Assembly: GCF_040365005.1 (NCBI RefSeq)
Contig: NZ_BAABWV010000008.1
Coordinates: 119,952 to 183,951 of the forward strand
Source: Antarcticimicrobium sp040365005
Lineage (GTDB): Bacteria; Pseudomonadota; Alphaproteobacteria; Rhodobacterales; Rhodobacteraceae
Direction: 5' to 3'
Length of the DNA stretch: 64,000 nucleotides
Shown here piece by piece: positions 57,100 through 64,000 of the stretch. A model generated the notes under the pieces. It saw only the letters and a list, made by a program, of their open reading frames with translations, was not told the origin of the DNA and searched no databases. The position numbers were made by a program, and so were the translations under genes. Numbering within the stretch: the stretch's first letter is position 1; each line of letters begins with the position of its first letter.

Positions 57100-59511
57100 A
57101 TGCAGTCTCATGCAAAGGTGGTCATCGTCGGCGGCGGCATGATGGGTGTCGGCCTGGCCTATCACCTGGCCGAAGAGGGCTGGACGGACGTGGTGCTGAT
57201 CGAAAAGGGCGAGCTGACCAGCGGTTCGACCTGGCATGCGGCGGGCCAGTGTCCCAGCTTCATCAGCAATTACAACATGGCCAAGATCCACCATTACTCC
57301 AACACGCTCTATCCCCGGCTGGAGGAGATCACCGGCCAGCCGGCGGGCTGGCATGGCTGCGGCGGCATCCGGCTGGCCACGACGCAGGAAGAGGTGGACT
57401 GGTTCAGGCACGTCGCCGGGTTTTCCGCCAACGTCGGCTTTCACATGGAGATCGTCGGCCCGGACCGGATCAAGGAGTTGAACCCCTGGCTGGAGACCGA
57501 CGGCATTCTCGCCGGGGCCTATACCAACATGGACGGGCACGTGGACCCCTCAAGCGCCTGCAATGCCATGGCGGCGGGCGCGCGGCAGATGGGCGCCAAT
57601 ATCATCCGCCGCACCCGCGTGACGGATATCACCGTGCTGCCCTCGGGCGAATTCGAGGTGGTGACCGATGCGGGCAACATCCGGGCCGAGCACGTGGTGA
57701 ACGCCGCCGGCTGCTATGCCCGCGAGGTCTGCAAGTGGGTGGGTGTCGAGACCCCGATCACCAACATGGAGCACCAGTACCTGGTGACCGAACCGCTGGA
57801 GGAATTCGCGGGCGCCGATTTCGAACTCCCGGTCATGCGCGACCCGGCCACGGCGGGGTATTACCGGCAGGAACAAAAGGCCGGGCTGGTCGGTATCTAT
57901 GAGCATTTCGGCAGCCGCGAGGCCTGGGCCGGGCGCGGCGGTTTCCCCGAATGGGACAGCGAGAACGAGCTGTTCGAGGGCGATATCGACCGCATCGCGC
58001 CCTGGCTGGAAAAGGCGTTGGAGCGGATGCCGATCTTTGCCGATGCCGGCATCAAGCGGATCATCAACGGGGCCATCCCGCATACGCCGGACGGCAACCC
58101 GCTGGTCGGCCCGGCGCCGGGTCTGCGCAATTTCTGGCAATGCTGCGGCGCGTCCATCGGCATTGCGCAGGGCGCCGGCACCGGCAAGTACCTGGCGCAG
58201 TGGATGGTGCATGGCGATGCCGAGATCAACATGGGCTGCATCGACCCGCGCCGCTTCGGGGCCTATGCGGATCAGGCCTATACCCGCGCCAAGAGCTTTG
58301 ACGATTACGAAAACATGTTCGAGACCCCGCTTCCGGGGCGCGAGATCCAGGCGGGTCGCCCGAGCCGCGTGACGCCGCTGTATGGGCCGCTCAAGGCCAA
58401 GGGCGCGGTCCATACCGAGGTTTACGGCTGGGAGCGGCCCAAGTATTTCGCGCCCGCCGGGTTCGAGGAAAAGCTGCAATACCGGCGCAACAACGTCTTT
58501 GACATCGTGGCCGGGGAATGCCGCGCGGTGCGCGAGCGGGTCGGCATCATGGACCTGTCGAGTTTCGCCAAGTTCGATGTCAGCGGCCCGGGCGCCGAGG
58601 CGCTGCTGGACCGGCTGACAGCCAACAAGCTGCCGAAGAAGCCCGGCGGCATCAACTTGACCAATGTCCTGTCGGACAACGGCCGGATCGAAGGCGAATG
58701 GACCATCACCCGGTTGGCCGATGATCGGTTCTATGTGCTGTCAGGCGCCGGTACCGAACGGATGGCGCAGGATCAGCTGAGCTTTGCCGCCGGCGAGGGG
58801 GTGACTGTTACGAATGTCACCGATGACTATGGCATGCTGGTGGTGGCCGGCCCCAAGGCGCGCGAGGTGTTGGCCCCCCTCACCGATGCCGATCTGGGCA
58901 ACGGCGGTTTTCGCTGGCTCTCGGGGCAGGAGATCGAAATCGCGGGCATCCCGGTCCGCGCGCTGCGGGTGAACTACGTCGGCGAGCTGGGATGGGAGCT
59001 GCACGCGCCGATGGCTGATCTGGCAAGGCTCTATGACGCGATCTGGGTCGAGGGTGAGGCGCATGGGATCGCGGATTTCGGTGTTCTTGCGGTGAATTCG
59101 CTGCGGATGGAAAAGGGCTATCGCGGCTATGGCGCGGAACTGACCAACGAGATCACGCTGATCGAGGCCGGTTGCACCCGGTTCTATGCCCCGGACAAGG
59201 GGGAGTTCAAAGGCCGAGCCGCCACCGAGGCGGTGCGCGAGAAGGGGATCGCGGCCAAGCTGGTCTATGGTGAGATCGCCGCAACCGATTGCGACATCCA
59301 CGGTGGCGAGGCGGTGATGCAGGGCGAGCGCGTCGTGGGGGTCTGCACCTCGGGCGGCTATGGCCATGCGACCGGCAAGAGCCTGGTCTTTGCCTATGTG
59401 GAGCCCGACAAGACCGCCGGGCTGGAGGTGGTCGTGCTGGGTGAACGGCGGGCGCTTACCCTGCATGACGAACCGGTCTGGGATCCGACCAACGCAAGGC
59501 AACGGATGTAG
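57100..59511 (+). CDS. FAD-dependent oxidoreductase/GcvT-fold demethylase (DMGDH/sarcosine dehydrogenase-like)
   Basis: 803 residues. The N-terminal DAO domain has VVIVGGGMMGVGLAYHLAEEG and the STWHAAG stretch, where the His may bind FAD covalently as in dimethylglycine dehydrogenase. A middle FAO_M-like region is followed by GcvT folate-binding domains (about 430-800, with NVFDIVAGECRAVRERVGIMDLS). It would oxidise an N-methyl amine and pass the C1 unit to tetrahydrofolate. It follows the MttB gene by 21 bp, likely one operon. ATG follows AAAGGAAAACGCG. Confidence 0.92.
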   Translation: MQSHAKVVIVGGGMMGVGLAYHLAEEGWTDVVLIEKGELTSGSTWHAAGQCPSFISNYNMAKIHHYSNTLYPRLEEITGQPAGWHGCGGIRLATTQEEVDWFRHVAGFSANVGFHMEIVGPDRIKELNPWLETDGILAGAYTNMDGHVDPSSACNAMAAGARQMGANIIRRTRVTDITVLPSGEFEVVTDAGNIRAEHVVNAAGCYAREVCKWVGVETPITNMEHQYLVTEPLEEFAGADFELPVMRDPATAGYYRQEQKAGLVGIYEHFGSREAWAGRGGFPEWDSENELFEGDIDRIAPWLEKALERMPIFADAGIKRIINGAIPHTPDGNPLVGPAPGLRNFWQCCGASIGIAQGAGTGKYLAQWMVHGDAEINMGCIDPRRFGAYADQAYTRAKSFDDYENMFETPLPGREIQAGRPSRVTPLYGPLKAKGAVHTEVYGWERPKYFAPAGFEEKLQYRRNNVFDIVAGECRAVRERVGIMDLSSFAKFDVSGPGAEALLDRLTANKLPKKPGGINLTNVLSDNGRIEGEWTITRLADDRFYVLSGAGTERMAQDQLSFAAGEGVTVTNVTDDYGMLVVAGPKAREVLAPLTDADLGNGGFRWLSGQEIEIAGIPVRALRVNYVGELGWELHAPMADLARLYDAIWVEGEAHGIADFGVLAVNSLRMEKGYRGYGAELTNEITLIEAGCTRFYAPDKGEFKGRAATEAVREKGIAAKLVYGEIAATDCDIHGGEAVMQGERVVGVCTSGGYGHATGKSLVFAYVEPDKTAGLEVVVLGERRALTLHDEPVWDPTNARQRM

Positions 59512-59525
59512 CGGGAAAGACCGAG

Positions 59526-59560
59526 GGCAGGGGGCCGGTTCGCCACGCGGGCCCCCTGCC
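59526..59560 (+). terminator. strong terminator hairpin after the FAD-GcvT gene
   Basis: GGCAGGGGGCC and GGCCCCCTGCC form a perfect 11-bp stem, loop 13 nt, 15 bp after the stop. No T-tract, but the position is right. It also marks the border with the pseudogene region. Confidence 0.65.
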
Positions 59561-59567
59561 GACGGGG

Positions 59568-60233
59568 CTACAGCCAATAAGGGTTGGTCCAGGCCGCTTG
59601 CCGTCGGATCCGATGACGATGACCCGCAGCCGGGGGCTGCCGTCCAGACCGTCGAGCGGAATGGTGGCGCGGCTGACGCCTTGTTCAACGTGGTAGCCGT
59701 GCTGATAGCCTTGGCCGATCACCAGGATGCCCGAGGCCGGCGTGCATTCGACCAGAAGCGCATCGCCCGCCAGCGCCACGGTGTGGATCCTGGGACCTTG
59801 GGTGGAATAGAACTGTCCCTGTTTCAACGCCTGCAAAAGGGTTTCGGGCGCGCGGTCCTGCGCCTTCGGCTCGTTCCAGCCGTCACCGAAATCAGGCGTC
59901 TTGAAATGCGCGTCATCGCAGGCATAGGTCAGCAGCCGCTTTCCCTTGTCGGCCTGCCCGTGGCTTTCGCCCCCACCGCCGCGGTCGACAACGGCACGGC
60001 ACTGGCCCGGCGCCCAGGATCGGCGTGAATGTCTCGTCGCGCAGCGCCGAGATATCGGTCAGCGGGAAATCGAACCCCGGCAGGAAGTGATCGGTCAGCG
60101 ACAGGAAGTCATAGCCCGCCGCGCGCTAGCGACGCGCCACCTCTTCGGGGGCAGGGGCACCGTCGGAGCGGTTGGAATGGTGTGGATATTGCCCTTGAGA
60201 AAGCTGCCGGGGGCGGAGAACGGATTCGGTCAT
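59568..60233 (-). pseudogene. decayed PHP-domain phosphoesterase (CehA/McbA-like)
   Basis: Read on the minus strand, pieces of a PHP metallohydrolase remain. They are an initial MTESVLRPR with HSNRSDGAPAPEEVARR, then AAGYDFLSLTDHFLPGFDFP, TYACDDAHFKTPDFGDGWNEP and a C-terminal LKQGQFYSTQGPRIHTVAL. They are broken by an in-frame TAG near 60127, a one-base loss near the HTHS motif (about 60175), a missing central part with frame change near 59990, and a one-base loss close to the end (about 59592). Restoring that last frame gives AWTNPYWL-stop at 59568. Not functional. Confidence 0.75.
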
Positions 60234-60254
60234 CGGTTTGTCCTGTGTGGGAGG

Positions 60255-60498
60255 GGCAGGCGGTCAGCCGGGGGGGGGCGCCGAACCCGGTGAGGCCGGC
60301 GGCGAACTGCGGACGCCCCTGGGCGAATTCCATCTGGTCCATGCCGCCCTCGGCGAAGAAACGGCGGGCCAGGTCCAGCGCCGGTTTTCCGACCGCGTTG
60401 TCCCAGGCGACGCTCTGGCCGTCCTCGGCCATGAACGGTTTGCCCTGTTGTGAGATCAGCGCGCGCCACAGCCAGTCATCGGGCCAGGAATTGACCAT
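60255..60498 (-). pseudogene. fragment of an ABC sugar/glycerol-phosphate-type solute-binding protein
   Basis: On the minus strand a frame reads NSWPDDWLWRALISQQGKPFMAEDG…AVGKPALDLARRFFAEGGM, similar to the middle of UgpB-like periplasmic binding proteins. It has no signal peptide, no N- or C-terminal domain, and runs out at FAAGLTGFGAP near 60270 just before the PHP remnant. An ABC transporter once upstream of the PHP gene has mostly been deleted. Confidence 0.6.
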
Positions 60499-60702
60499 GT
60501 AGGAGGCGCAGGCTTGCGATCGAGCCGCGCGTCGATCTCGACCAGTTCCGCCACCCGGCGCACCTCGTCGCGGATGTCGCGGTGCATTTGCGACTGTCTC
60601 GGCATCCGCCGCCCTTGGGGTGTCACGGGGGTCTGTAATCGTTCGATAAAACTGATCAATAAGACAAGAACAATCCGTTGGATTGCTTAACCCTAAAGGC
60701 AG
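60499..60702. other. relic spacer with an unidentified short minus-strand frame
   Basis: A minus-strand frame (about 60456-60659) encodes MPRQSQMHRDIRDEVRRVAELVEIDARLDRKP, charged and helical, then changes into sequence out of frame with the binding-protein fragment. It could be another broken gene end. I cannot assign a family. The AT-rich part 60640-60690 probably holds the YeiH promoter. Confidence 0.35.
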
Positions 60703-60735
60703 ATGGTCCGGTCAGAACGCGAAAGGACAAAAAAG

Positions 60736-61800
60736 ATGACCCGTATCACCACCGATCCCGGCACCGCCCCCGGTACTGGCGCCGCCGCGCTGCCGCCATT
60801 CCTTGCCACCGGCCCCGGCCGCATCCTGCCCGGGCTGGCGCTGGCCGCGCTGATCGCGGTGGCGGGCTTTGCGCTGCGGCAGCTGCCGGGGGTCGGGATG
60901 CTCAGCCCGCTGATCCTCTCGATCCTGATCGGCATGGCGTTTCACAACCTGGTCGGCACCCCCCTGATCGCCAAGGCCGGGGTCGCCTTCAGCCTGCGCC
61001 GGGTGCTGCGCGCCGGTATCGTCCTTTTGGGGCTGCAACTGACCGTGCAACAGGTGGCGGCGGTGGGGGCCGGGGGCGTGGCATTGATCGTCACCACCTT
61101 GCTGGCCACCTTCGTCTTTACCACCTGGCTGGGGCGCGCAATGCATATCGAGCCCGGGTTGACCCAGTTGATCGCCGCCGGCAGTTCGATCTGCGGTGCC
61201 TCTGCCGTGATCGCCACCAACACGGTCACCCGCGCGCGCGATGAGGACGTCGCCTATGCGGTCGCCTGCGTCACGGTGTTCGGCTCACTGTCGATGGTGC
61301 TGATGCCCCTCGCCGCAGGGATGCTGCAGATGGGGCCGCACGCCTTTGGCCTCTGGGCCGGGGCCTCGATCCACGAGGTGGCGCAGGTCGTCGCCGCCGC
61401 CTATGCGCGCGGGCAGGAGGCCGGCGAATTCGGCACCGTGGCCAAGCTGACCCGGGTGATGATGCTGGCGCCCGTGGTGCTGACGCTGGGGGCCCTGGCC
61501 GCGCGCCGGCTGCGCCGCAGCGGTGATGCGGTCCACCGGGCCGCGCCGCCGGTGCCGTGGTTCGTGTTCGGCTTCATCGCCATGGTCTGCCTGGCCAGCA
61601 CCGGGTGGATCCCCGAGACGACCCAATCCGCCACCACCGGGCTGACCCAGTTCCTGCTGGCCACCGCGCTGGCGGCGATGGGGCTGGAAACCGACATCCG
61701 CAAACTGGCCGCCGAGGGCATCCGCCCGGCGTTGCTGGGGGCCGGGGCCTGGATTTTCATTTCTCTTTTCAGCCTGGGTCTGGTTTTGATCTTTGCATGA
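60736..61800 (+). CDS. YeiH-family putative sulfate exporter (UPF0324)
   Basis: 354 residues, about ten membrane helices. Family blocks: LSPLILSILIGMAFHNLVG, LRAGIVLLGLQLTVQQV, AAGSSICGASAVIATNTVTRARDEDVAYAV and GASIHEVAQVVAAAYARG. The last is typical for YeiH. The substrate is not established for most members; sulfate or sulfonate-related anions are suggested by context in other genomes. ATG 60736 follows GAAAGGACAAAAAAG. Its stop overlaps the LysR start (ATGA). Confidence 0.92.
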   Translation: MTRITTDPGTAPGTGAAALPPFLATGPGRILPGLALAALIAVAGFALRQLPGVGMLSPLILSILIGMAFHNLVGTPLIAKAGVAFSLRRVLRAGIVLLGLQLTVQQVAAVGAGGVALIVTTLLATFVFTTWLGRAMHIEPGLTQLIAAGSSICGASAVIATNTVTRARDEDVAYAVACVTVFGSLSMVLMPLAAGMLQMGPHAFGLWAGASIHEVAQVVAAAYARGQEAGEFGTVAKLTRVMMLAPVVLTLGALAARRLRRSGDAVHRAAPPVPWFVFGFIAMVCLASTGWIPETTQSATTGLTQFLLATALAAMGLETDIRKLAAEGIRPALLGAGAWIFISLFSLGLVLIFA

Positions 61801-62678
61801 CGCTTGATCAACTCCGCATCTTCATCGCCGTCGCCGAGCGGGAACACATCACCCGGGCGGCGGCGGTTCTGAACCTGACCCAGAGCGCCGTGAGCGCCGC
61901 CATCGCCGCGCTTGAGGAGCGCCACGCCGTCCGCCTGTTCGATCGGGTCGGGCGGCGCATCGTGTTGACGGAGTCGGGGCGCGTGTTCCTGGACGAGGCG
62001 CGCTCGGTCCTGGCCCGCGCCGAGCAGGCCGAGCGCGTTCTTGGCGACCTGGCCGGTCTCCGGCGCGGCACGCTGCGCCTAGCGGCCAGCCAGACGGTGG
62101 CGAATTACTGGCTGCCGCCGCTGATGCAGAGGTTCCACGCCACCTATCCCGGATTCACCCTGGAACTGACCACCGGCAATACGTCGGAGGTGGTCCGGAT
62201 GGTCCATGCCGCAACGGTCGACCTGGGGTTCGTCGAAGGCGAGGTCGATGATCCCGCCCTCTCGGCCCAACCGCTTCCCGGCGACGAGCTGGCGCTGGTG
62301 GTGGCCCCCGGCCACGCCTGGACCCGGACACCTCCGGTCACCCGCGCCGCACTCCGCGCCGGGCCCTGGGTGTTGCGCGAACCCGGCTCCGGCACCCGCG
62401 CGGTCTGCGAGACGGCGCTGGCCAGCCACGGCCTGGCCACGGGTGACATCGACATCGTGCTGGAATTGCCCTCGAACGAGGCGGTGCGCACCGCCGTCGA
62501 GGCCGGCCCCGGCGCCACGGTCCTGTCCACGCTGGTGGTCGCGCCGGCGCTCAAGGCCGGGCGGCTGGTCCGGGTGCCCTTCGCCCTGCCGCCGCGCCGT
62601 TTTTACGCGGTGCGTCACAAGGCACGCCACCTGTCGCTGGCCGAACGGCGGCTTCTCGACCTCGCCAGCGCCACCTGA
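61797..62678 (+). CDS. LysR-family regulator coupled to the YeiH transporter
   Basis: 293 residues. HTH in HITRAAAVLNLTQSAVSAAIAALEERHAVRLFDR; effector domain from about 90 (LRLAASQTVANYWLPPLMQRF, similar to CysB/CbbR-like lobes). In many bacteria a LysR regulator (YeiE) is divergent from yeiH. Here it is downstream and shares an ATGA overlap, so it would be made with the transporter. Confidence 0.92.
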   Translation: MTLDQLRIFIAVAEREHITRAAAVLNLTQSAVSAAIAALEERHAVRLFDRVGRRIVLTESGRVFLDEARSVLARAEQAERVLGDLAGLRRGTLRLAASQTVANYWLPPLMQRFHATYPGFTLELTTGNTSEVVRMVHAATVDLGFVEGEVDDPALSAQPLPGDELALVVAPGHAWTRTPPVTRAALRAGPWVLREPGSGTRAVCETALASHGLATGDIDIVLELPSNEAVRTAVEAGPGATVLSTLVVAPALKAGRLVRVPFALPPRRFYAVRHKARHLSLAERRLLDLASAT

Positions 62679-62753
62679 GAATGGCCACTCGCACCGGCAG
62701 CCCCAAGTTTCGCTTGATCCCCCCCGTCAAAGCCCGCAAAAGTCACCCCGAGC

Positions 62754-62830
62754 GGTCCCATAGCTCAACTGGATAGAGCAGCTGACTTCTAATCAGCAGG
62801 TTGAGGGTTCGAGTCCTTCTGGGATCGCCA
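62754..62830 (+). tRNA. tRNA-Arg (anticodon TCT)
   Basis: 77-nt cloverleaf with encoded CCA. Acceptor GGTCCCA pairs with TGGGATC (one G-U). The D arm GCTC…GAGC is clear. The anticodon stem GCTGA/TCAGC encloses loop CTTCTAA with anticodon TCT, reading AGA. The T arm is GAGGGTTCGAGTCCTTC. It borders the TniQ gene and may be an insertion site. Confidence 0.96.
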
Positions 62831-62960
62831 ATGCTCCATTTGTGCCAATGCCCCATAAGCTTGCACGTTTTTGCGGCTTTCATGCACACCCCATGTCAAG
62901 CGAAAACGCGCCCTGCGAGGCGGAATCTTTCATAAGCGACTGGTACAAATAATATTTTTC

Positions 62961-62992
62961 CACACGGAGCGGCGGATTTTCCGCCCGCGTGT
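62961..62992. repeat. inverted repeat after the TniQ gene
   Basis: ACACG-GAGCGGCGGA and TCCGCCCGCGTGT can pair with bulges around TTT, just past the TniQ stop. On the minus strand it is followed by GGAAAAATATTATTT, so it may terminate that gene. It could also be near a transposon end. The rest of 62831-62960 is less GC-rich and holds nothing I recognise. Confidence 0.4.
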
Positions 62993-62997
62993 AGATA

Positions 62998-64000
62998 TCA
63001 GCGTTTGAGCGCGCTCAATGCGGGTGCAAGCTCGTCCCGAAGAAAGACCGGGCCGACGTCCGCTCCATTCGGCCGGAAAGCCTCGATCCCCCTCGCCACC
63101 AAGGCCGCCAGAATCGTGTTCCAGTGAAGTCCGGTTTCTTCCGCCATCACTGTTGGCGTCGTGAACTTTTCATGGAAGGCCGCGATGTCCGCTTCCGTCA
63201 TGCGCCACTGTTTGCGTTTCGTTACCGGATGGAGAACCTCGGTCGCAGGGGTATGGCCGCCTTCGATCAACGTAAGAAAGGCATCCTTCTTCCGCATACC
63301 GATAGAACGGGCAAACGCAACGGCGGCCAGTTGGCCATCTATAGATTCTATGCTTACCTCACGCGGCAGGCGCACCTGAAGCTGATCGATCTGGGCGCAT
63401 TCAACGACGATCCCGTGATATCCGAACACATCGGCGCGCTTGCCCGCCATTAAAGTGCCCTCCCGGATCGCGGCAATGACCTGCCCCACCGAAAGACCCA
63501 GGCGCTTATGCACGTGCTGGATCGTTTCCCATCCGGCCGTTTCAGCGTCCAGCGGGATCGCCAGGCTCTCCAACTCACGAACCAATGCCAGCCCATCAGA
63601 CACCCGCCATGGCGACCTGATGGATGGCACTTTCGTTCGGGGTAACAGAATACCATCGGACCCTAGCGAAATCAGTTCGGCCCGCGTCGCCCCCATTGCC
63701 TTGCGCATCGCGATCGGGCCGACCAATGTCGGGATCTCACCCAGCAGGGGCTGGAATGCCCCGGCATCGAAAGTTTTACATGCGTCCGAGCGCTGGTCAT
63801 CCGCTGCGAACGCCCCGGCCTCCGTCAGGAAATCATCCAGGACAGCGGTGCCGATCCCAATTTCCTTGCTCGCCGTTACGAGTGAATGGAGCCGGCGTTC
63901 GGGGACGGTTTTCCCCAGGATCACGTCGCCCGCCGCAACAGGCCAGATCCTCAGCAAATAGCCCCGCAGGATATCGCGGAAACCATCGAAGCTTTCGTCG
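62998..64000 (-). CDS. TniQ-family transposition protein (C-terminal part, runs off the window)
   Basis: 334 visible residues, open at the right edge. The stretch FDGFRDILRGYLLRIWPVAAGD … RRLHSLVTASKEIGIGTAVLDDFLTEAGAF resembles the region of alphaproteobacterial TniQ proteins after the zinc-finger part. Further helix-turn-helix-like segments follow (WETIQHVHKRLGLSVGQVIAAI and MAEETGLHWNTILAALVARG). TniQ/TnsD proteins select target sites for Tn7- and Tn5053-like elements. Its base use is less GC-rich than the host's. The internal TTG near 63957 is not the true start; the N-terminus lies outside. Confidence 0.75.
   Translation of the reverse strand, partial: DESFDGFRDILRGYLLRIWPVAAGDVILGKTVPERRLHSLVTASKEIGIGTAVLDDFLTEAGAFAADDQRSDACKTFDAGAFQPLLGEIPTLVGPIAMRKAMGATRAELISLGSDGILLPRTKVPSIRSPWRVSDGLALVRELESLAIPLDAETAGWETIQHVHKRLGLSVGQVIAAIREGTLMAGKRADVFGYHGIVVECAQIDQLQVRLPREVSIESIDGQLAAVAFARSIGMRKKDAFLTLIEGGHTPATEVLHPVTKRKQWRMTEADIAAFHEKFTTPTVMAEETGLHWNTILAALVARGIEAFRPNGADVGPVFLRDELAPALSALKR

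Noticed and set aside
62831..62960. Duplicate of the tRNA 3' end (att site)
   Set aside because: I could not find a repeat of the tRNA-Arg 3' end within the window; the far end of any element lies outside.

Overview
The window is high-GC, gene-dense alphaproteobacterial chromosome, most likely from Rhodobacterales (Roseobacter group). Supporting signs are the order coaBC-dut-moeB-like, a class I (archaeal-type) lysyl-tRNA synthetase, a short second-type glutamyl-tRNA synthetase, a tesA/ybbA/ybbP-like divergon, RTX-tailed secreted protease, typical intergenic palindromes and many ATGA overlaps. No rRNA, CRISPR array or replication origin was seen. One tRNA gene is present.

Layout. 1-3.7 kb: ChaN-like lipoprotein, coaBC, dut and a membrane-anchored MoeB/ThiF-like protein. 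3.8-9.2 kb: subtilase with RTX tail, M3 oligopeptidase, GhrA-like reductase. 9.2-14.8 kb: complete rod-shape operon mreB-mreC-mreD-mrdA-rodA (minus strand). 15-16.7 kb: leuA preceded by a leucine-codon leader peptide and attenuator-like hairpin. 17-20.6 kb: sulfide:quinone oxidoreductase, an unrecognised small protein and a secreted protein with about 19 MORN repeats. 20.8-27.5 kb: nadE, a DadA-like oxidase, a Tat-exported metallo-beta-lactamase-fold protein, gltX, a gamma-glutamylcyclotransferase and an NsrR-like Rrf2 regulator. 27.5-31.4 kb: LolD/FtsX-type exporter pair divergent from a TesA-like esterase. 31.5-36.4 kb: two nearly identical cold-shock proteins, envelope proteins (L,D-transpeptidase, DUF4329-like, DUF1353-like lipoprotein), trxC and palindromic repeats. 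36.4-43.7 kb: ettA, siderophore-interacting protein, nadD, a Tat-exported PBP4, TerB-like protein and class I lysS. 43.8-49.1 kb: beta-helix pectate-lyase-superfamily protein, HugZ-like protein, possible outer-membrane protein, orphan ParA, a monooxygenase-fold protein and a universal stress protein.

49.1-54.4 kb holds the most unusual locus. It has a CofD-related protein divergent from an operon of four genes: a PhoU-like/phosphotransferase fusion, an ATP-grasp ligase, an HprK-related kinase and a small amphi-Trp-like protein. This matches the cassette that NCBI/TIGRFAM curators named the 'GAK' system. As far as I know its substrate and function are undetermined.

54.5-60.7 kb: a GcvA-type LysR regulator, a non-pyrrolysine MttB-family methyltransferase and a DMGDH-like FAD/GcvT demethylase, followed by decayed PHP-hydrolase and ABC solute-binding genes. 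This looks like a quaternary-amine catabolic locus that has partly eroded. 60.7-62.7 kb: YeiH-type transporter translationally coupled to a LysR regulator. 62.75 kb to the end: tRNA-Arg(TCT) followed by the C-terminal part of a TniQ-family transposition protein, probably the edge of an inserted element that continues past the window.
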